From Miscanthus floridulus (taxonomy: Eukaryota; Streptophyta; Magnoliopsida; Poales; Poaceae), in contig NC_089584.1 in the NCBI RefSeq assembly GCF_019320115.1, positions 56,478,852 through 56,542,851 of the forward strand: a stretch of 64,000 bases of DNA, in the 5' to 3' direction. Below the pieces are notes generated by a model. It was given only the letters and a program-made list of their open reading frames with translations, made no database searches and was not told where the DNA came from. The stretch's first letter is position 1. Each line of letters opens with the position of its first letter. Positions 43,900 through 55,774 of this stretch are shown piece after piece. Position numbers and translations under genes: made by a program.

Positions 43900-44559
43900 T
43901 ATGCGGTGAGCGTGAATCTGTGAAGTTGGTGACCAAAAAGAGGAGAAGAAGGCACCTAAAGATGCGGCGAGGCACGGTGGAGCTCCTAGGTGAGACGTCG
44001 ATGGCGATTGAGCACCGGAGCGGTGAATTTCGGTGGCGACGTGTGAGTTCAACTGTGAATTGGAAAAGAGGAGGGGGAAGGGCTCAGCAGCGGGGTTTAT
44101 AGGTGAGCGGGGGCGCGATAGAAAAGGAAACAGGCGTGGCGTCAATCTCCCAGGATCACCGTGGGTTTTGAAAGGTGCACCGAGCGTGGGCCATGGTGTG
44201 CGTGTGGAAGGAACACGTAGGAGCGGCTGCCGAGCAGGCCACGCTTCTAGGCCACCAATGGCCCAAGGCCATAATGGGGTGCGGGTAAAAAAAGAAAAGA
44301 GAAACCATTTTCATTTTCTATTTTTTTACAAACTTGCTCCAAATTCAAACTAGATTTGAATTCAAAGCCACTTAACTCTAACCCTACACTCAGACAAAAA
44401 CCAAAATGCCTGGGCATGAATGCAGCAATCATGTTACTAAATCTTATAGTAAATTTTAATTAGCCAAAAATTATTATTTATCCTAGTTTAAAATGCATAA
44501 ATATTAATTAAATGTTCAAATTTAATTACTAAATTATAATAAATTCTAAGGGTGTTACA
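43900..44559 (-). repeat. Element D 5' LTR fragment
   Basis: Matches 39880-40701 of the 3' LTR (shared gaagttggtgaccaaaa and caaacttgctccaaattc blocks), with a block of about 165 bp missing. It holds the first part of the LTR in element orientation. Deletion of the rest, the PBS and gag joins it to the protease end. Confidence 0.8.
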
Positions 44560-44564
44560 TGTTA

Positions 44565-45236
44565 CAACGATTGCCGCCACGATGGTCACGACCCTCATGA
44601 TGATCGTGATCGCCATCACGATGACCGCGACCCCCAGCGTGATGATCGTCTAAAGAGCTTGAGAGGTAGACAAAGCCACCGTCGCTGACCTAATACCTCC
44701 ATCAACATTGTCGACTCCCATGTCAAGTGCACCTATGACGCGGATTTTGCCAAGCTACTAGATGGCCCATGCCCTATCCACAAGGATGCCAAGCACACCA
44801 TGCAGGAGTGCAGGGGCCTAGAGACTGCGCTCGGGGAGAACCATCAAAGAAGCAGTGGTGCAACGACGATGAGACCAAAGATGGCCTAGGTAGAGAGCGA
44901 GGCAAGAACAAGGGCCCTACATGCCAGGATCCTAACAAGACTGTTGCTACCATCTTTGGTGGGAGGGTAGTCTCCAAAAACAAGCGAGAGTAGAAGCTCA
45001 TAGCCTGACGCATCATGTCGGTCACTGCATATGATGGCCCTGTCTCCAATCCAAAGTATCTCGACTAGTTTGAGCACCTGATCACCTTCTCTAGGGCCAA
45101 TCAGTGGTCATACATCTCGTACCCAAGGAATTTCCCACTCCTCCTGGATCCCATAATCAAGGACGTGCACTTCCAGAAGGTTCTCATTGATGGAGGGAGC
45201 ACCCTCAACATTCTTTTCGCTAGATCTCTAGAGGTC
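44565..45236 (+). pseudogene. Element E gag end and protease start
   Basis: Continues the gag frame across element D. It opens with a His/Asp-rich low-complexity tract (44565-44660), then a segment with ADFAKLLDGPCPIHKDAKH and TMQECRGLE, a gag end typical of Tat elements. Protease follows with ISYPRNFPLLLDPIIKD and the active site VLIDGGSTLNILFARSLE (about 45180-45231), Asp-Gly-Gly-Ser intact. TAG codons interrupt upstream. It is cut by element F at the end of this motif and resumes at 61077. Confidence 0.75.
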
Positions 45237-46679
45237 TATCATAGAACCGACCAATTTATAAGAGTACAAGTACAATGGCAGCCCGCAAGCGGTTGCACTA
45301 TCATACTCGAACCCATATAAACCCGGTAGTCTGTCAAGTACCACGATGGGTCTCGATAAACGATTTACAACAACCAAGATCGTACATGATTCAACATACA
45401 TGTCACATATTACATAAAGTTCATAGATACATTTCAATCATCAGAGTATGAAGCAAAGTTATTACAAACCAAGTTTGATAAACAAAAGCGAAAGCAAATT
45501 AAGTTTGAAAGTAGCATTTGCCAACATAGTTTGATACAGTGCCAACATACGATCACAGTCCACAAAAGCATGTAGAAGGATTAATAAAGAAGCGTGCCCA
45601 AGGCTTACTCCTCATCCATAGCGGGATAGAAGCAACTCTTACAATAACCATGATACATAGTGCCATCTGCAACAATGGGAAATAAACCCTAAGTATGAGA
45701 AAGTTCTCAGCTAGACTTACCCGTCATAAACCAGAAATAAAATGACACCAAGGATCATGCAAGGCTATATAAGTGGAGATAGCTTGCCAACATTTCGCAT
45801 AAAAAGCAATTAACTCAATTATACAATTATAATTCTGTTATCAAGTTAATTATGACTATCCATCTCTAAATTAGCAACTATCCTGCGCCAAACATGTGGT
45901 ATATCATTTTAAGAGCATACACTAGTAACCATAGCCGGTATTGTAAATCCATGTTCATGCGAACCATCATGTTCCATAATACAGTTACTACAATGCTGCA
46001 GCTAGCCAAGTTTCTCACTATCCAGGAGAGACGGCGATTCGAATCAATTTCAACCAGCTAGGAATTTATTCCTAACACAAACCCAGGTAGACCTGATCAA
46101 TGGTCACCTTTGGTACAACTCAGGTACACATTTCGCGGGTTCATACCGTGCCGCACAATCGGGGACACCAAATGCCAGGACGTTTAGCCCTAGCCTACCC
46201 TTGGGCTCAGTTTGGCTCCCCGCAAGGAGCGCAGAACAGAATGGGGCCCGGCCTGAGTTGAGCTACTCGGCCTTGCGGTCGGAATGAGTTATCCGGCCAG
46301 CTAAGTGATAGGCATGTGTTCAATCTTGTCAGAAGTTCCAACAACGGTACGGTCCTTGATCGGCACAGATGGAATCATATGAGTCAACCTACACATAGAC
46401 TCCGCCCGGCCTCAATTTATATTACCCCATGGTTCTTTTCCACGATAGCAAATATAGCCAACCGTGCTTCGGTATCCACCTATATCTCGCAGGTGATAGG
46501 AAATCACCCGACTTCTACCGGTCTAAGCATATATTCGATCCTGGACCTACATAGGGTTAAAGGTGTATATATCTGGACAAGGAATTTATATGCCTCAAGT
46601 GGTTCCAATCAACTCTTATAACCTAATGCATCAATCATAAGGACTTGAGTAATATTTTGTAAAATACTTGGAGACTTAG

Positions 46680-46850
46680 AATGCTCCGGGGCTTGCCATT
46701 CAGAAAGGAAGTGGGGCGGTGATCAGGGCACTCTAGAAGCTCTTCAGGGATCTGCTCCTCTTCTTCAGGAGCTACGGCTTGAGGAATCTCGTGCTGGTCC
46801 CCTTCCTCTCCTTCGTTGAACTCTAGCAACGTTATCTCTTCCGTCGATCC
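46680..46850 (-). CDS. Acidic coding-like segment within the element F 3' LTR
   Basis: After a possible splice acceptor (catgcatctag) the minus strand reads ITLLEFNEGEEGDQHEIPQ, VAPEEEEQIPEELLECPDHR and PTSFLNGKPR. The open frame can be extended upstream to an ATG at 46892. It corresponds to 34240-34409 in element H; the CPDHRPTS block is identical in protein although six of its eight codons differ. In the partner LTR (57976-58146) a one-base insertion and a TAG break it. It is Glu-rich with no known domain. Whether it is translated is unknown. Confidence 0.4.
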
Positions 46851-48249
46851 TAGATGCATGAATATGGCACAAGATATTACGAATGCATACATGCCAACAA
46901 GTATAGTACGATGCTACATGAAGAATGCATCTTTGTAAGTATTATTAACAACATGTTGTTAAAGTAATACCAAGTGTATCACATTTTACTGAGTATGTGC
47001 ATATCTCTTCTTAATTACTAAATCAAACACTTCAACAATTCAATTACTACACTACAAAACAGCAGCTACTTATTTTACTCATAACTGAAGTTCTACTTAT
47101 CCAAATGCTATGATCTTGGACTTTCTGGGAAGCTTATAAAATTATCTACATCTCTTATTTAATCACCAAAAGCTAATTCACACTTTATCTTAACCAAAAC
47201 AAACAATCAATCCAGTGCTGTCCATAAATTCCAGAGAGCAAGCATTCCGGGATACTAACTTTAAACAGGTATAACTCCTAAACCCTTTGGCCTGTTGCTC
47301 TAAAATTTTAACACAAGATAAATGAAGAAGTTATCTACAACTTTGTTAGTTACCATTTTTATAGCAAACATCATTTTAACTATGCAACATACCAAATCAT
47401 AGAATCTGTCTAAAAACCCTTTTCACCCGAATTATAAAGCAACAATATTTCTACTACATGTAAGCATTCAAATTTTGACAACACCAAGTTTACCAATAGT
47501 TCAAGAATACCAAATATACTCAAGAAAACATAATGGTAAAGCCCAAACTATTTATTTAAATGCCTTTATTATTTTATTTAGATACTTAGGTTAAATAATA
47601 AACATATACTAAATATACATCATAAATTCTCAGAAATTTACAGTGGCTTACTAGTGCTATCAATAGACTACTGTAAAAGTTTCATTCCATTTTAGCAAGT
47701 AAAACACCCTACACAAAAATGATAAGGAAAAAAGGCTAAAAATAGCATAAATAGAAAACCCTAGTGAAAAGTGTCAAGCAGTAGATTTTATATTTTTCTT
47801 AGCATCCATATGGTACTAGGACAACCTCCTACAAATTTCATGAATATTGGATTCATAAATAATTTATAAAAATTCATACAAGGATCACCTAATTATAAAA
47901 GGAAAATCTATAACTACAAATCCATACATGCACTGACCCTCAAATGTTTACCAAAGCTTATACTTGTCAAGAACAGCTCACCGCATAAATTTCATAATTT
48001 TTGGAGTAAAGGAACTCTGGATATAAAATAAACAAATTTACATACATTTAAAAACACATTTCAAGTTTCATTTTAAATCTTCTAGAAATTCTTCTACAAA
48101 TGCTAATATCATATTTTTCATAAATACTACACTTCCTAAGGAACACTACAAAATTTGGTTCACAAATTTTGGATCTCTATAGCTCGAGTTATCAATTTCC
48201 AAAGGTACACACAAAAACAGGAATAAATGGACTAGCTTTCTGAATTGAG

Positions 48250-49010
48250 TCACTGACAGACGGGGTCCACCGGTCGGACGAACCCATGTGTCAGCGACCA
48301 AAAACAGGGGAGGCGACGCTGTTCGATGCGGGTTAGCCGGTGTTCGCCGACGGCGACATCTCCGATGATGGAACCTCGACTACTATGAACCCCTCAACCT
48401 GGCGCACATGTTGGGCTATCTAGGCGGGCGGATTAACGACGCGAAGGACGGCGACGGTGACCAGGGTGGCTCAGCAGTGCGGGTCAATGGTGCTACGCCG
48501 GCGGTGGCCATGGCGACTCAAGCCAAAGCTCGAATGAGCATCTACTAACTCTGGCGAACCTAGCGCACAAGCTATCCTAGCAAAAGGTGGATGGAGATGG
48601 CGCGGCCACGCTGACGGGGCTCAGCGCCGGAGCTCTAGCAAGGTTGTGCGTGGCACGGCGGCTTACCAGGCGCGGTCATTGAGCATGGGCAGGTGTGGCA
48701 AGTCTCGAGGTGACGGTGGAGGGTTGCGGTGGCGAATGGGCAAGGTGGAGCTAGCCGGTGCCGGGAATGGCGACGGCGGCGCTCGGTGCTGTGGTGGCTG
48801 CTATGGGCGACGAAGGAGGAAGCCAGAAAACGAAAATGGTGAGCACGGGGAGGGAGCAGCGGGTGCGGGGCTTGTTGTAGTGTGCGCTGGCCCATCGTGG
48901 CCACGCTGGGCCGGGCGCCGGCGACGCGCGGCTCGCTTCTAGCTCCACGCGGCGGCCCTATTCTGGCATCGGTCAGCCACTAACGCCGTTTGATTCAGTC
49001 ATCAGTGTTC
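48250..49010 (-). other. GC-rich island in the element F 3' LTR
   Basis: About 760 bp of GC-rich, CpG-containing sequence inside an otherwise AT-rich LTR. It is repeated at about 59560-60310 in the 5' LTR and, diverged, at 31880-32830 in element H. It probably covers the promoter and transcribed leader of the element; no TATA box could be placed with confidence. Confidence 0.45.
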
Positions 49011-49848
49011 GTGATTTTGGCCTGATAGCGTGGTTTGCAGCGAAGAAATCTCTAAATCCGTGGACTGTTAGCTAAAATTTCCTAAACCAATGTTGAAGCT
49101 CGAAGTACCAGCTCCAATTGTTGTTTAGAACTCAAGCCTGAATCTGAACCAATCTCAAGTTATGTCATCCTAAAGTCGGGCTGTCAGCACTGTCACGGTT
49201 TAAAACTTAGAAAAAATTGCTAAGTGCTGAAAACAAGGATTTGATGATTCTTGTGAGCCTAATTCAAGTATGTTAGGAGCTAAACCAGTCAATGACTCAA
49301 AGATAAAAGTTGTTCCTCTTGCCAAATACTACAACTTTGCTTTAGTGACCACCTCCATGCAAGGTCTCTAGCACATAGTTCAAACTTGGTCAAACATGCT
49401 ACATTCAAATGATGGTATACACTCAACTATGGCTTAGTGACCAAATTACCCCTAACCATGAATACCAAAGTTGTTCATCATGATCTTCTAAACATGTTTA
49501 AGCTATTTGTAAGGTCACGCACTCATTTCATACATTAGTTGCTCATAAAGCTTTTCAGGTCAACACACGTAGCATCACTTAAGTACTTGATCATGAAAAG
49601 TGATCTTCATGAACAAGGTTCCATTTGTTAACCTAAGTGTAGCTAATATGTTTTAGTGACTCACACAACCATTTACATGTATTCACTCATGATCATATGC
49701 GTATATACAAAGAAACATAAAATAACAAGCAATGTTGCATATGTTTCAATCAAATGTTTCACTTGTAAAAGCTTAAATATGAATGCTTGATGCTCATGCT
49801 CATGCAATGCAAGTCAATTTATGCAAGGCCAACACCTAGGGTGTTACA

Positions 49849-49866
49849 GCCCCTCCCCCTTATAAA
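49849..49866 (-). other. Element F polypurine tract
   Basis: The minus strand reads tttataagggggaggggc next to the LTR, nearly identical to that of element H. Confidence 0.85.
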
Positions 49867-49891
49867 AATCTCATCTCGAGATTTGCATGAC

Positions 49892-50635
49892 CTACCATTC
49901 TTGGAAAAAGGCGGGATAAACCTTTCGTAAATAATCCTCTCGTTCCCATGTAGCATCTTGTTCACTGTGATTGTTCCACACCACCTTATAGAACTTAATG
50001 ATCTTACTCCATGTTACTCTTTCCCTCTCTTCTAACACTCGGATTGGCTTTTCTTCATAGGTCAAATCTAATTGAAGCTTCATGTTGGTGGGTGCAATAA
50101 CTTCTTTAGGTACATGAAGACATTTCTTCAACTAAGAAACATGGAAGACATCAAATATTGCACTCATCTCTGGTGGAAGTTGTAACTTATAAGCAACATT
50201 TCCTTTCTATTCCAAAATCTTGTATGGTCCTACATATCTCGGCGCAAGCTTCTTTTTCATTCCAAATCTCTTCACCCCTTTCATGGGTGATACTTTCAAG
50301 TAAACATAGTCACCTACTTCAAAAGTCAGTCTTCTTCTTTTATCAGCATAACTCTTTTGTCTCAATTGAGCGGCCTTTATATGTTGTTGGATAATACGCA
50401 CTTGATCTTCAGCTTCATTAACAAAGTCAATACCAAAGTATCTCCTCTCACCGGGCTCAATCCAATTGAACGGAGTTCTACATTTTCTGCCATACAAGGC
50501 TTCAAACGGAGCCATCTTGATGCTTGCTTGATAACTGTTGTTGTAGGAGAACTCAACTAAAGGTAGCCATTTCTCCCATGAATCCTTAGAAGATATAACA
50601 CAAGCTCTTAGCAAATCTTCTAAGATTTGGTTCAC
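49892..50635 (-). pseudogene. Element F integrase C-terminal domain and chromodomain
   Basis: The frame at 50207-50635 contains the end of the integrase core ([34 protein letters not shown]) and the C-terminal domain (LTFEVGDYVYLKVSPMKG, APRYVGPYKILE). The chromodomain at 49892-50131 reads YEEKPIRVLEERERVTWSK, IIKFYKVVWNNHSEQDATW and EREDYLRKVYPAFF; it is full length, unlike that of H. Both parts share one frame, with a stop near 50150-50200 between them. The chromodomain follows integrase directly, as in Tekay-type chromoviruses, and would tether integration to particular chromatin. Confidence 0.88.
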
Positions 50636-51397
50636 TCACTCTATCTGTCTGGAAGTCTGTGGATGATATGCCGAACTTCTGATTAGCTTAGTTCCCAAAG
50701 CCTGGATCAAGTGTTCCTAGAAACGAGCTATGAACTATGGTCCTTGGTCTGAGATTATGGTCCTAGGTACTCCATGTAGCCACACAATTTGAGAAATGTA
50801 CAACTCGGTGTACTTCCCCACGTGATATGTTGTGTGAACCGGTATAAAATGTGCTGACTTGGTGAGACGATCTACAATAACCCATATTGAATCATGACCT
50901 TGCGGTGTCATTGGAAAGCCTATGATAAAGTCCATACTGATTTCTTCCCATTTCCAACCTGGAATAGGCAATGGCTAGAGTAATCCGGCAGATTTCATAT
51001 GAATAGCTTTTACTCTGCTGCAGTTGTCGCACCTAGCAACATAGGCTGCGATCTCTTTCTTCATCTTAGTCCACCAAAAACGGGTTTTCATATCTTGGTA
51101 TATCTTACTACTACCCGGATGGATAGACAATTTGGACGAATGAGCTTCCTCTAGAATTTGATTTCTAAGCTCACGGTCTTTCGGTACCACAAGTCGGTCC
51201 TCAAACCATAGTACACCCTTTTCATCTAATCTGAAATGTTTGGTTTCTTGTTCTTGCATCTTTCTCTTAATGTGAGTTATACCTACATCTGTCTGCTGCA
51301 GCTCTATGATTTTGCTCTTAAGTGAACAACTAATAGTGATATTGTGTAGTACAACAGGATGTAACAAATTGAAGCCATCTTCTAACAATGCTTCCAC
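50636..51397 (-). pseudogene. Element F integrase zinc domain and catalytic core
   Basis: Same frame as the C-terminal part. The zinc domain has EEAHSSKLSIHPGSSK and ARCDNCSRVKA with all four ligands. The core has Asp in SMDFIIGFP and Asp in IISDQGP. Interruptions: a TAG near 50973 after KSAGLL, TAGs around 50700-50735, and a TGA near 50636 where the third catalytic region (QIE, about 50640) lies. Element H retains the same domains. The product would join cDNA ends to target DNA. Confidence 0.88.
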
Positions 51398-51399
51398 AG

Positions 51400-51954
51400 T
51401 GTTACAATGAGACCTTCAACTGAGTGCATCTGCTACTACATTAGCTTTCCTCGGATGGTAATGCACTTCCAAATTGTAGTCCTTAATCAGCTCTAGCCAT
51501 CTTCGCTATCTCATGTTCAGCTTTGGTTGGGTAAAGATATACTTGAGACTTTTGTGGTCAGTATATATATGACATACATTGCCAACAAATAATGTCTCCA
51601 TATCTTTAATGCATGTACCACTGCTGCGAGTTCTAAATCATGTGTAGGGTAGTTGACTTTATGTTTTCTCAACTGCCGAGAAGCATATGCAATAACTCTT
51701 CCTTCTTTGATAAGCACACACCCCAAACCTATACCTGATGCATCACAAAATACATCGAGAGGCTTCTCAATGTTGGGTTGTGCTAAGACAGGCACTGTAG
51801 TTAATAGAGTTCTAAGGGTGTGAAAAGCTGCTTCACATTCTGGTGTCCATTTGCACTTCTCATCTTTTTGAAGTAGTCTGGTCATGGGCTTGGCTATCTT
51901 TGAGAAATCTGGAATGAAACAATGATAATATCCTGTAACCCTAGAAAACTCCAA
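51400..51954 (-). pseudogene. Element F RNase H domain
   Basis: The frame from 51954 opens in the RT connection ([20 protein letters not shown]) and continues with RNase [39 protein letters not shown] and [17 protein letters not shown]. It is out of frame with RT (change around 51900-51950) and with integrase (change between 51400 and 51560). The remainder (YTDHKS-type motif and DALSRK end) lies at 51400-51560. The first Asp and the Glu are present. Confidence 0.85.
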
Positions 51955-52590
51955 ACTTCATGAACCAAAGTCGGGGCCTTCCAATCCATGACCTCTTGTA
52001 CTTTTGATGGGTCTATGGAGATTCCATCTCTTGATAAGATATGACCTAAGAAAGGTACTTTGCTCAACCAAAATTCACACTTGCTAAATTTTTCATATAG
52101 CTTATGCTCCCTCAATCTGGATAGAACAATCCTCAGATGTTCTATATGATCTGCCTCGTTCTCCAAATAAATCAATATATCATCGATAAACCCGACCACG
52201 AACTTGTCAAGATCGGGCATGAATACCGAATTCATCTGGTACATGAAGTAGGCAGGAGCATTTGTTAGTCTAAAAGACATAACCAAATACTCATATAAGC
52301 CATACCTAGTAGAGAAAGCAGTTTTAGGTATGTCCTCTGGCCTGATCTTTATCTGATGATAGCCTGATCTCAAGTCAATCTTGGAGAATACCTTTGCTTT
52401 TGCCAACTGATCAAACAAGATGTCGATGCGAGGCAATGGTTACTTGTTCTTGATGGTCACAACATTGAGTGGTCTGTAATCTACACACATTCTTAGTGAC
52501 TTGTCCTTCTTTTTCACAAACAATGATGGACAGCCCCATGGAGATGAACTAGGTTGAATAAGACCCTTATCCAATAGATCCTGTAACTGA
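51894..52590 (-). pseudogene. Element F reverse transcriptase
   Basis: The N-terminal fingers ([35 protein letters not shown]) end at a TAA at 52437-52439. That stop is not explained by a C-to-T change. The frame then continues with [55 protein letters not shown] and the catalytic FIDD in [14 protein letters not shown], with both Asp present. The frame is lost near 51900 at the connection to RNase H. Otherwise the palm is well preserved. Confidence 0.88.
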
Positions 52591-53140
52591 ATCTTAAGTT
52601 CTGCTAACTCATTTGGTGGCATTCTATACGGCCTTCTTGAGATAGGTGTCATACCTGACACTAACTCAATCTTAAATTCCACATCCCTATTAGGTGGTAA
52701 ACCTGGTAACTCCTCTGGAAATACATTTGGAAACTCACAAACCATGGGGATATCACAAAGGGTAGTGGTTTGGATAGCACAAGCTAAATGTTGGAGTGCA
52801 AAATTTTGGGAGAGTGGTACTAGAAAAGCATTCCCTCCCTTAGGTTCTCTCAACATAACAGTACGAGTGCTAGTGTCAATGAGAACACCATGATCCTTCA
52901 TCCAATTCATGCCTAAGATTACACTTATTGATAACCCGGGCAATATTATCAAATCCGTTGTGTACTCCCTCCCTTGTATAGAGATGAGCACGTTTTTGAC
53001 TATCTTATTTGTAGAAATAGTAGCCCCTGCTGAACTTATATTATAACCACCCTTGCTTACTTCAATTATTTTTCTGATCATGTCTAGATGCAAATGCTTG
53101 ACTCATAAATGAATGAGAAGCTCCCGAATCAAATAAAACA
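52590..53140 (-). pseudogene. Element F protease
   Basis: The active site lies in [15 protein letters not shown] (about 53095-53140), in the gag frame. The following blocks ([20 protein letters not shown], with the hydrophobic LGMNWM motif) are in another frame, so a frameshift near 53080 splits the enzyme. The linker to RT reads [19 protein letters not shown]. It would process gag-pol. Confidence 0.85.
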
Positions 53141-54300
53141 ATAGCGGGATGCTTGTTGACATGAAACATACTAGCCGTGACAACTTCTCCCGCGGACACT
53201 TCCTCAACAGCTATATAATGCACGTATCCAGGACATGCCCTTGTGTTCGCCTGCCTCTGATTGTTCTGATTCTGGTTGCCATTCTTCTTTGGGTGGGGGC
53301 ATTCTTTTGCCCAATGCCCCACTTGATTGCAGTTGAAATAGGGTTGATTACTCCTAGGTCCTATGGAGCCTCCCTGACCGTCATTTCCTTTGGGTAAGGC
53401 AATAGTGAATGCCTTACGAAACGCTTTCTGAGGCCTACCGTTCTGGGCTTTTGGGGGTGGAGGCCTAAACTTTGGTGCAGGTGGACGGAACTGTGGCCTA
53501 GTTATTATAGGAGCTCTGGACTGTGAAGATTCGAAGGCACCTGCCTTGAATGCCCTCTTGCGACCCTTAGCTGCCGCATGCATGTTGTTGTGGTTTTCCT
53601 AGGTCAAAGCATCACTAATAAACTCGTTGTAAGTGGTGCACTTGGAATTGGCCATGGTCTTCAACAGCTTCATGCTAAGACCCCTCTTGAAGCTCTCTAT
53701 CTTCTTCTCCTCAGTATCAACAAAACCTGGGGCATACCTAGACAGGTTATTGAATGCGTGCATATATTCTGTGAGGGTCTTTGTCCCCTGTGTGAGCCTC
53801 ATAAATTCAGCCACCTTCATGCGCATTAGGCTTGGGGGAATATGATGTCCTCGAAAAGCCAACTTGAACTACTCCCATGTTACTCGCACATTAGCAGGTA
53901 GAGAGGACAAGAAATGTGTCCACCAAATCCCTGCCAGTCCCTGCAACTGGTGGGAAGCATACTCAGCCTTCAGATGCTCGGTGACCCTTAGCAGACGAAA
54001 CTTCTGCTAATGGTGTTGAGCCACTCGTTCGCCTATAGTGGTTCCTCTGCCACCTTGAAGATAGGAGGCTTTGTATCCAGAAATTCCTTGAAGGTACTAT
54101 GCTGATTAGGTTCGGGCCCTTGTTGCTATGGGTGGCCACGAGCTGTGTTCTACACAATAAGGCGTAGAGCTTCCTCCATTGTCCTTTGGCTCCCCAAGAA
54201 TTGGGCAAAGAACTCTAGAGCAAACTGGCAGTGGCGGTGGTGGTAAGTCATCGCCATTGCCATCCTGGCTGCTACTAGCTCAGTGCACGGGTGCGAGTCA
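53062..54300 (-). pseudogene. Element F gag
   Basis: Upstream blocks (53863-54270) are broken by stops and an indel but show KPPIFKVAEEP and EWLNTI. The well-kept part from 53862 reads VAEFMRLTQGTKTLTEYMHA, FNNLSRYAPGFVDTEEKKIE and RFKRGL-type capsid end, a TAG at 53596-53598, then a basic/proline-rich tail and a zinc knuckle FNCNQVGHWAKEC near 53320. The first knuckle Cys is replaced by Tyr (PYFNC), which should abolish zinc binding. Gag runs into the protease active site in the same frame. It lies between the accessory ORF and the protease. Confidence 0.82.
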
Positions 54301-54670
54301 TCTGCGAAGTTGCAACAATAAGCGATTATTGGTTGATGTCAAAAGATTGCAAATGAATTTATAATCATGCCAAACTGAAATTACTAGAGACAATCTCAAA
54401 TTCATACAATAAAAACAGAGGCATAATAATTCATTCTCGCAATATGGCACCCCCAATTTGATCACTTATCAGGCTCATAGCACGTTAATATTCAAATCAT
54501 GATCTCTGATAAATCAACTAGAATTTGCATTAGCGTATAACCAAACGTGCGATAGTCATGCAAATAATAATATTACATGATAGTCCAATCACCAACACCA
54601 AATTCAAACTATAGGTCCATTACATAACCAACGATGATACATTAAGCACTTCTACCAAGTACTATGCTAT
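54301..54670 (-). other. Spacer between accessory ORF and gag in element F
   Basis: About 370 bp of AT-rich DNA with no coding signal that I can see. Confidence 0.5.
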
Positions 54671-55774
54671 CTAATCCTCATCATGATCACTATCGAGGTC
54701 AGAGATAGGATCATCTCCTTCCTCAGGCTCCACTTCTTCCTCTTCCTCGTCCTCATCTTCCTCCATATTTGGACCATCTTCTTCCCCATCAAGGATTGGG
54801 TTTAGCTGGTTGTTCAAATAGTGCACTTCATGCTAAAGGTTCATCACTTGAAGTTGAGCCTATGAAAGCTACTGATGTAAGCCCCTTTTGGCACGGTCCT
54901 AGGCGTTACTCATGTCACGGTGCCTATCCCATTCTATCCTTACTGTAGTGGCATGGTTTTTTGCTACATCTCGCTAGCGTCTAGCTATGGACACCTCAGC
55001 ACGGGCGGCCTCCAACTGCTCCCACAGTCCTGCAAGTAACGCTTGATTATTAGCTCTTGCTTCTTGGGCTGCTACTCTCTATTGATCCACTTGCTCCATT
55101 TGGGCATGGAGAGTGCCCAAAGCTACATAGGCTTGGTTAGATTCCCATCGGGCTTTACTTGTGGCTTTCTTTTGCTTGCGCACACACTTCTTGAGCTTGC
55201 ATTGTGCGGCTTCAGCTCTCATGAGCTTGTCCATGCAAGTGGTGTATGATTCCTGCCAGAAATCCCTAGTGCCCTAGCGTGCACAAAACATCTTCATCAC
55301 CGCAAACATGGCACTCATAGCGGGACTAGAGCTGTTTGCCCACTCATCCCGATCTCGGATCAATGCATTTTGGTTGCGTTATTCCCATATTGTTGTGGAC
55401 GGATCCACCCGAGGAAACATACTCGCTGCACTACCGGTAAGTGCATCCCCATGCTGTTGGCAGATTTCACTCAAAACCTCAAAGGCCACTACTTGGGCAG
55501 CCTCCCAAGGAGTTTTCCCTTCTGATTTTGCCTTCCACTCCTGCCAGAAGGGTGCCTGTGTGTGGGCTGGTATAGTTAGCTGCACCTTATACCATGGTTG
55601 TCCCTCCAAGTACTCTTCATTCCAATGATAAAGGGGTTGTTCATGGTACCCCACAAAGTGCAAAACTCTCCACAGTAGTGTAGGCATTCCAAAAACCATT
55701 AGGAAATTCTCACATCCAGTTGGTGTTGCCATCTGTACCATCAACATGTACAACTTTGTGTGAGATAAGGCCAT
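54671..55774 (-). pseudogene. Element F accessory ORF upstream of gag (coiled coil, acidic tail)
   Basis: From ATG 55774 one frame of 368 codons runs to TAG 54671-54673, interrupted by eight internal stops (seven TAG, one TAA) but no frameshift. The N-part (LYMLMVQMATPTGCENFLMV, HWNEEYLEGQPWYKVQLTIP) looks globular. It is followed by Ala/Gln/Arg-rich, heptad-like stretches suggesting a long coiled coil, and a strongly acidic C-terminus (EEDEDEEEEEVEPEEGDDPI). No zinc knuckle, protease or membrane segment is seen. It sits between the PBS and gag, an unusual place for an extra gene. All stops can be explained by C-to-T change of CAG or CAA. Function unknown. Confidence 0.6.

Larger units (their letters stand above)
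37582..44559 (-). mobile_element. Element D: Tekay-type chromovirus, 5' LTR and gag largely deleted, inserted in element E gag
   Basis: A 6,978-bp insertion with outer ends TGTTGCACCC and GGGTGTTACA, flanked by CGTTA (37577-37581) and TGTTA (44560-44564), a target duplication with one C-to-T change. Removing it restores an uninterrupted gag reading in element E. Leftward order: 5' LTR fragment 43900-44559, protease part, RT, RNase H, integrase, chromodomain, polypurine tract 40702-40720, full 3' LTR 37582-40701. The rest of the 5' LTR, the PBS, gag and the protease start are missing, apparently by one deletion ending near 43900. Confidence 0.88.
45237..49848 (-). repeat. Element F 3' LTR (4,612 bp)
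   Basis: Begins TATCATAGAACC and ends CACCTAGGGTGTTACA. It aligns along its length with 56506-61076; the main length difference is a block of about 95 bp (about 49209-49305) absent from the other copy. It contains the acidic coding segment 46680-46850 and a GC-rich island 48250-49010. The open frames of the island on both strands show no domains. Confidence 0.92.

Noticed and set aside
48635..48948. Open frames of 65-98 codons on both strands in the GC-rich part of the element F LTR (also 59717-60307 and 31810-32231)
   Set aside because: They occur on both strands of GC-rich LTR sequence, differ between LTR copies and lack any domain; composition explains them.
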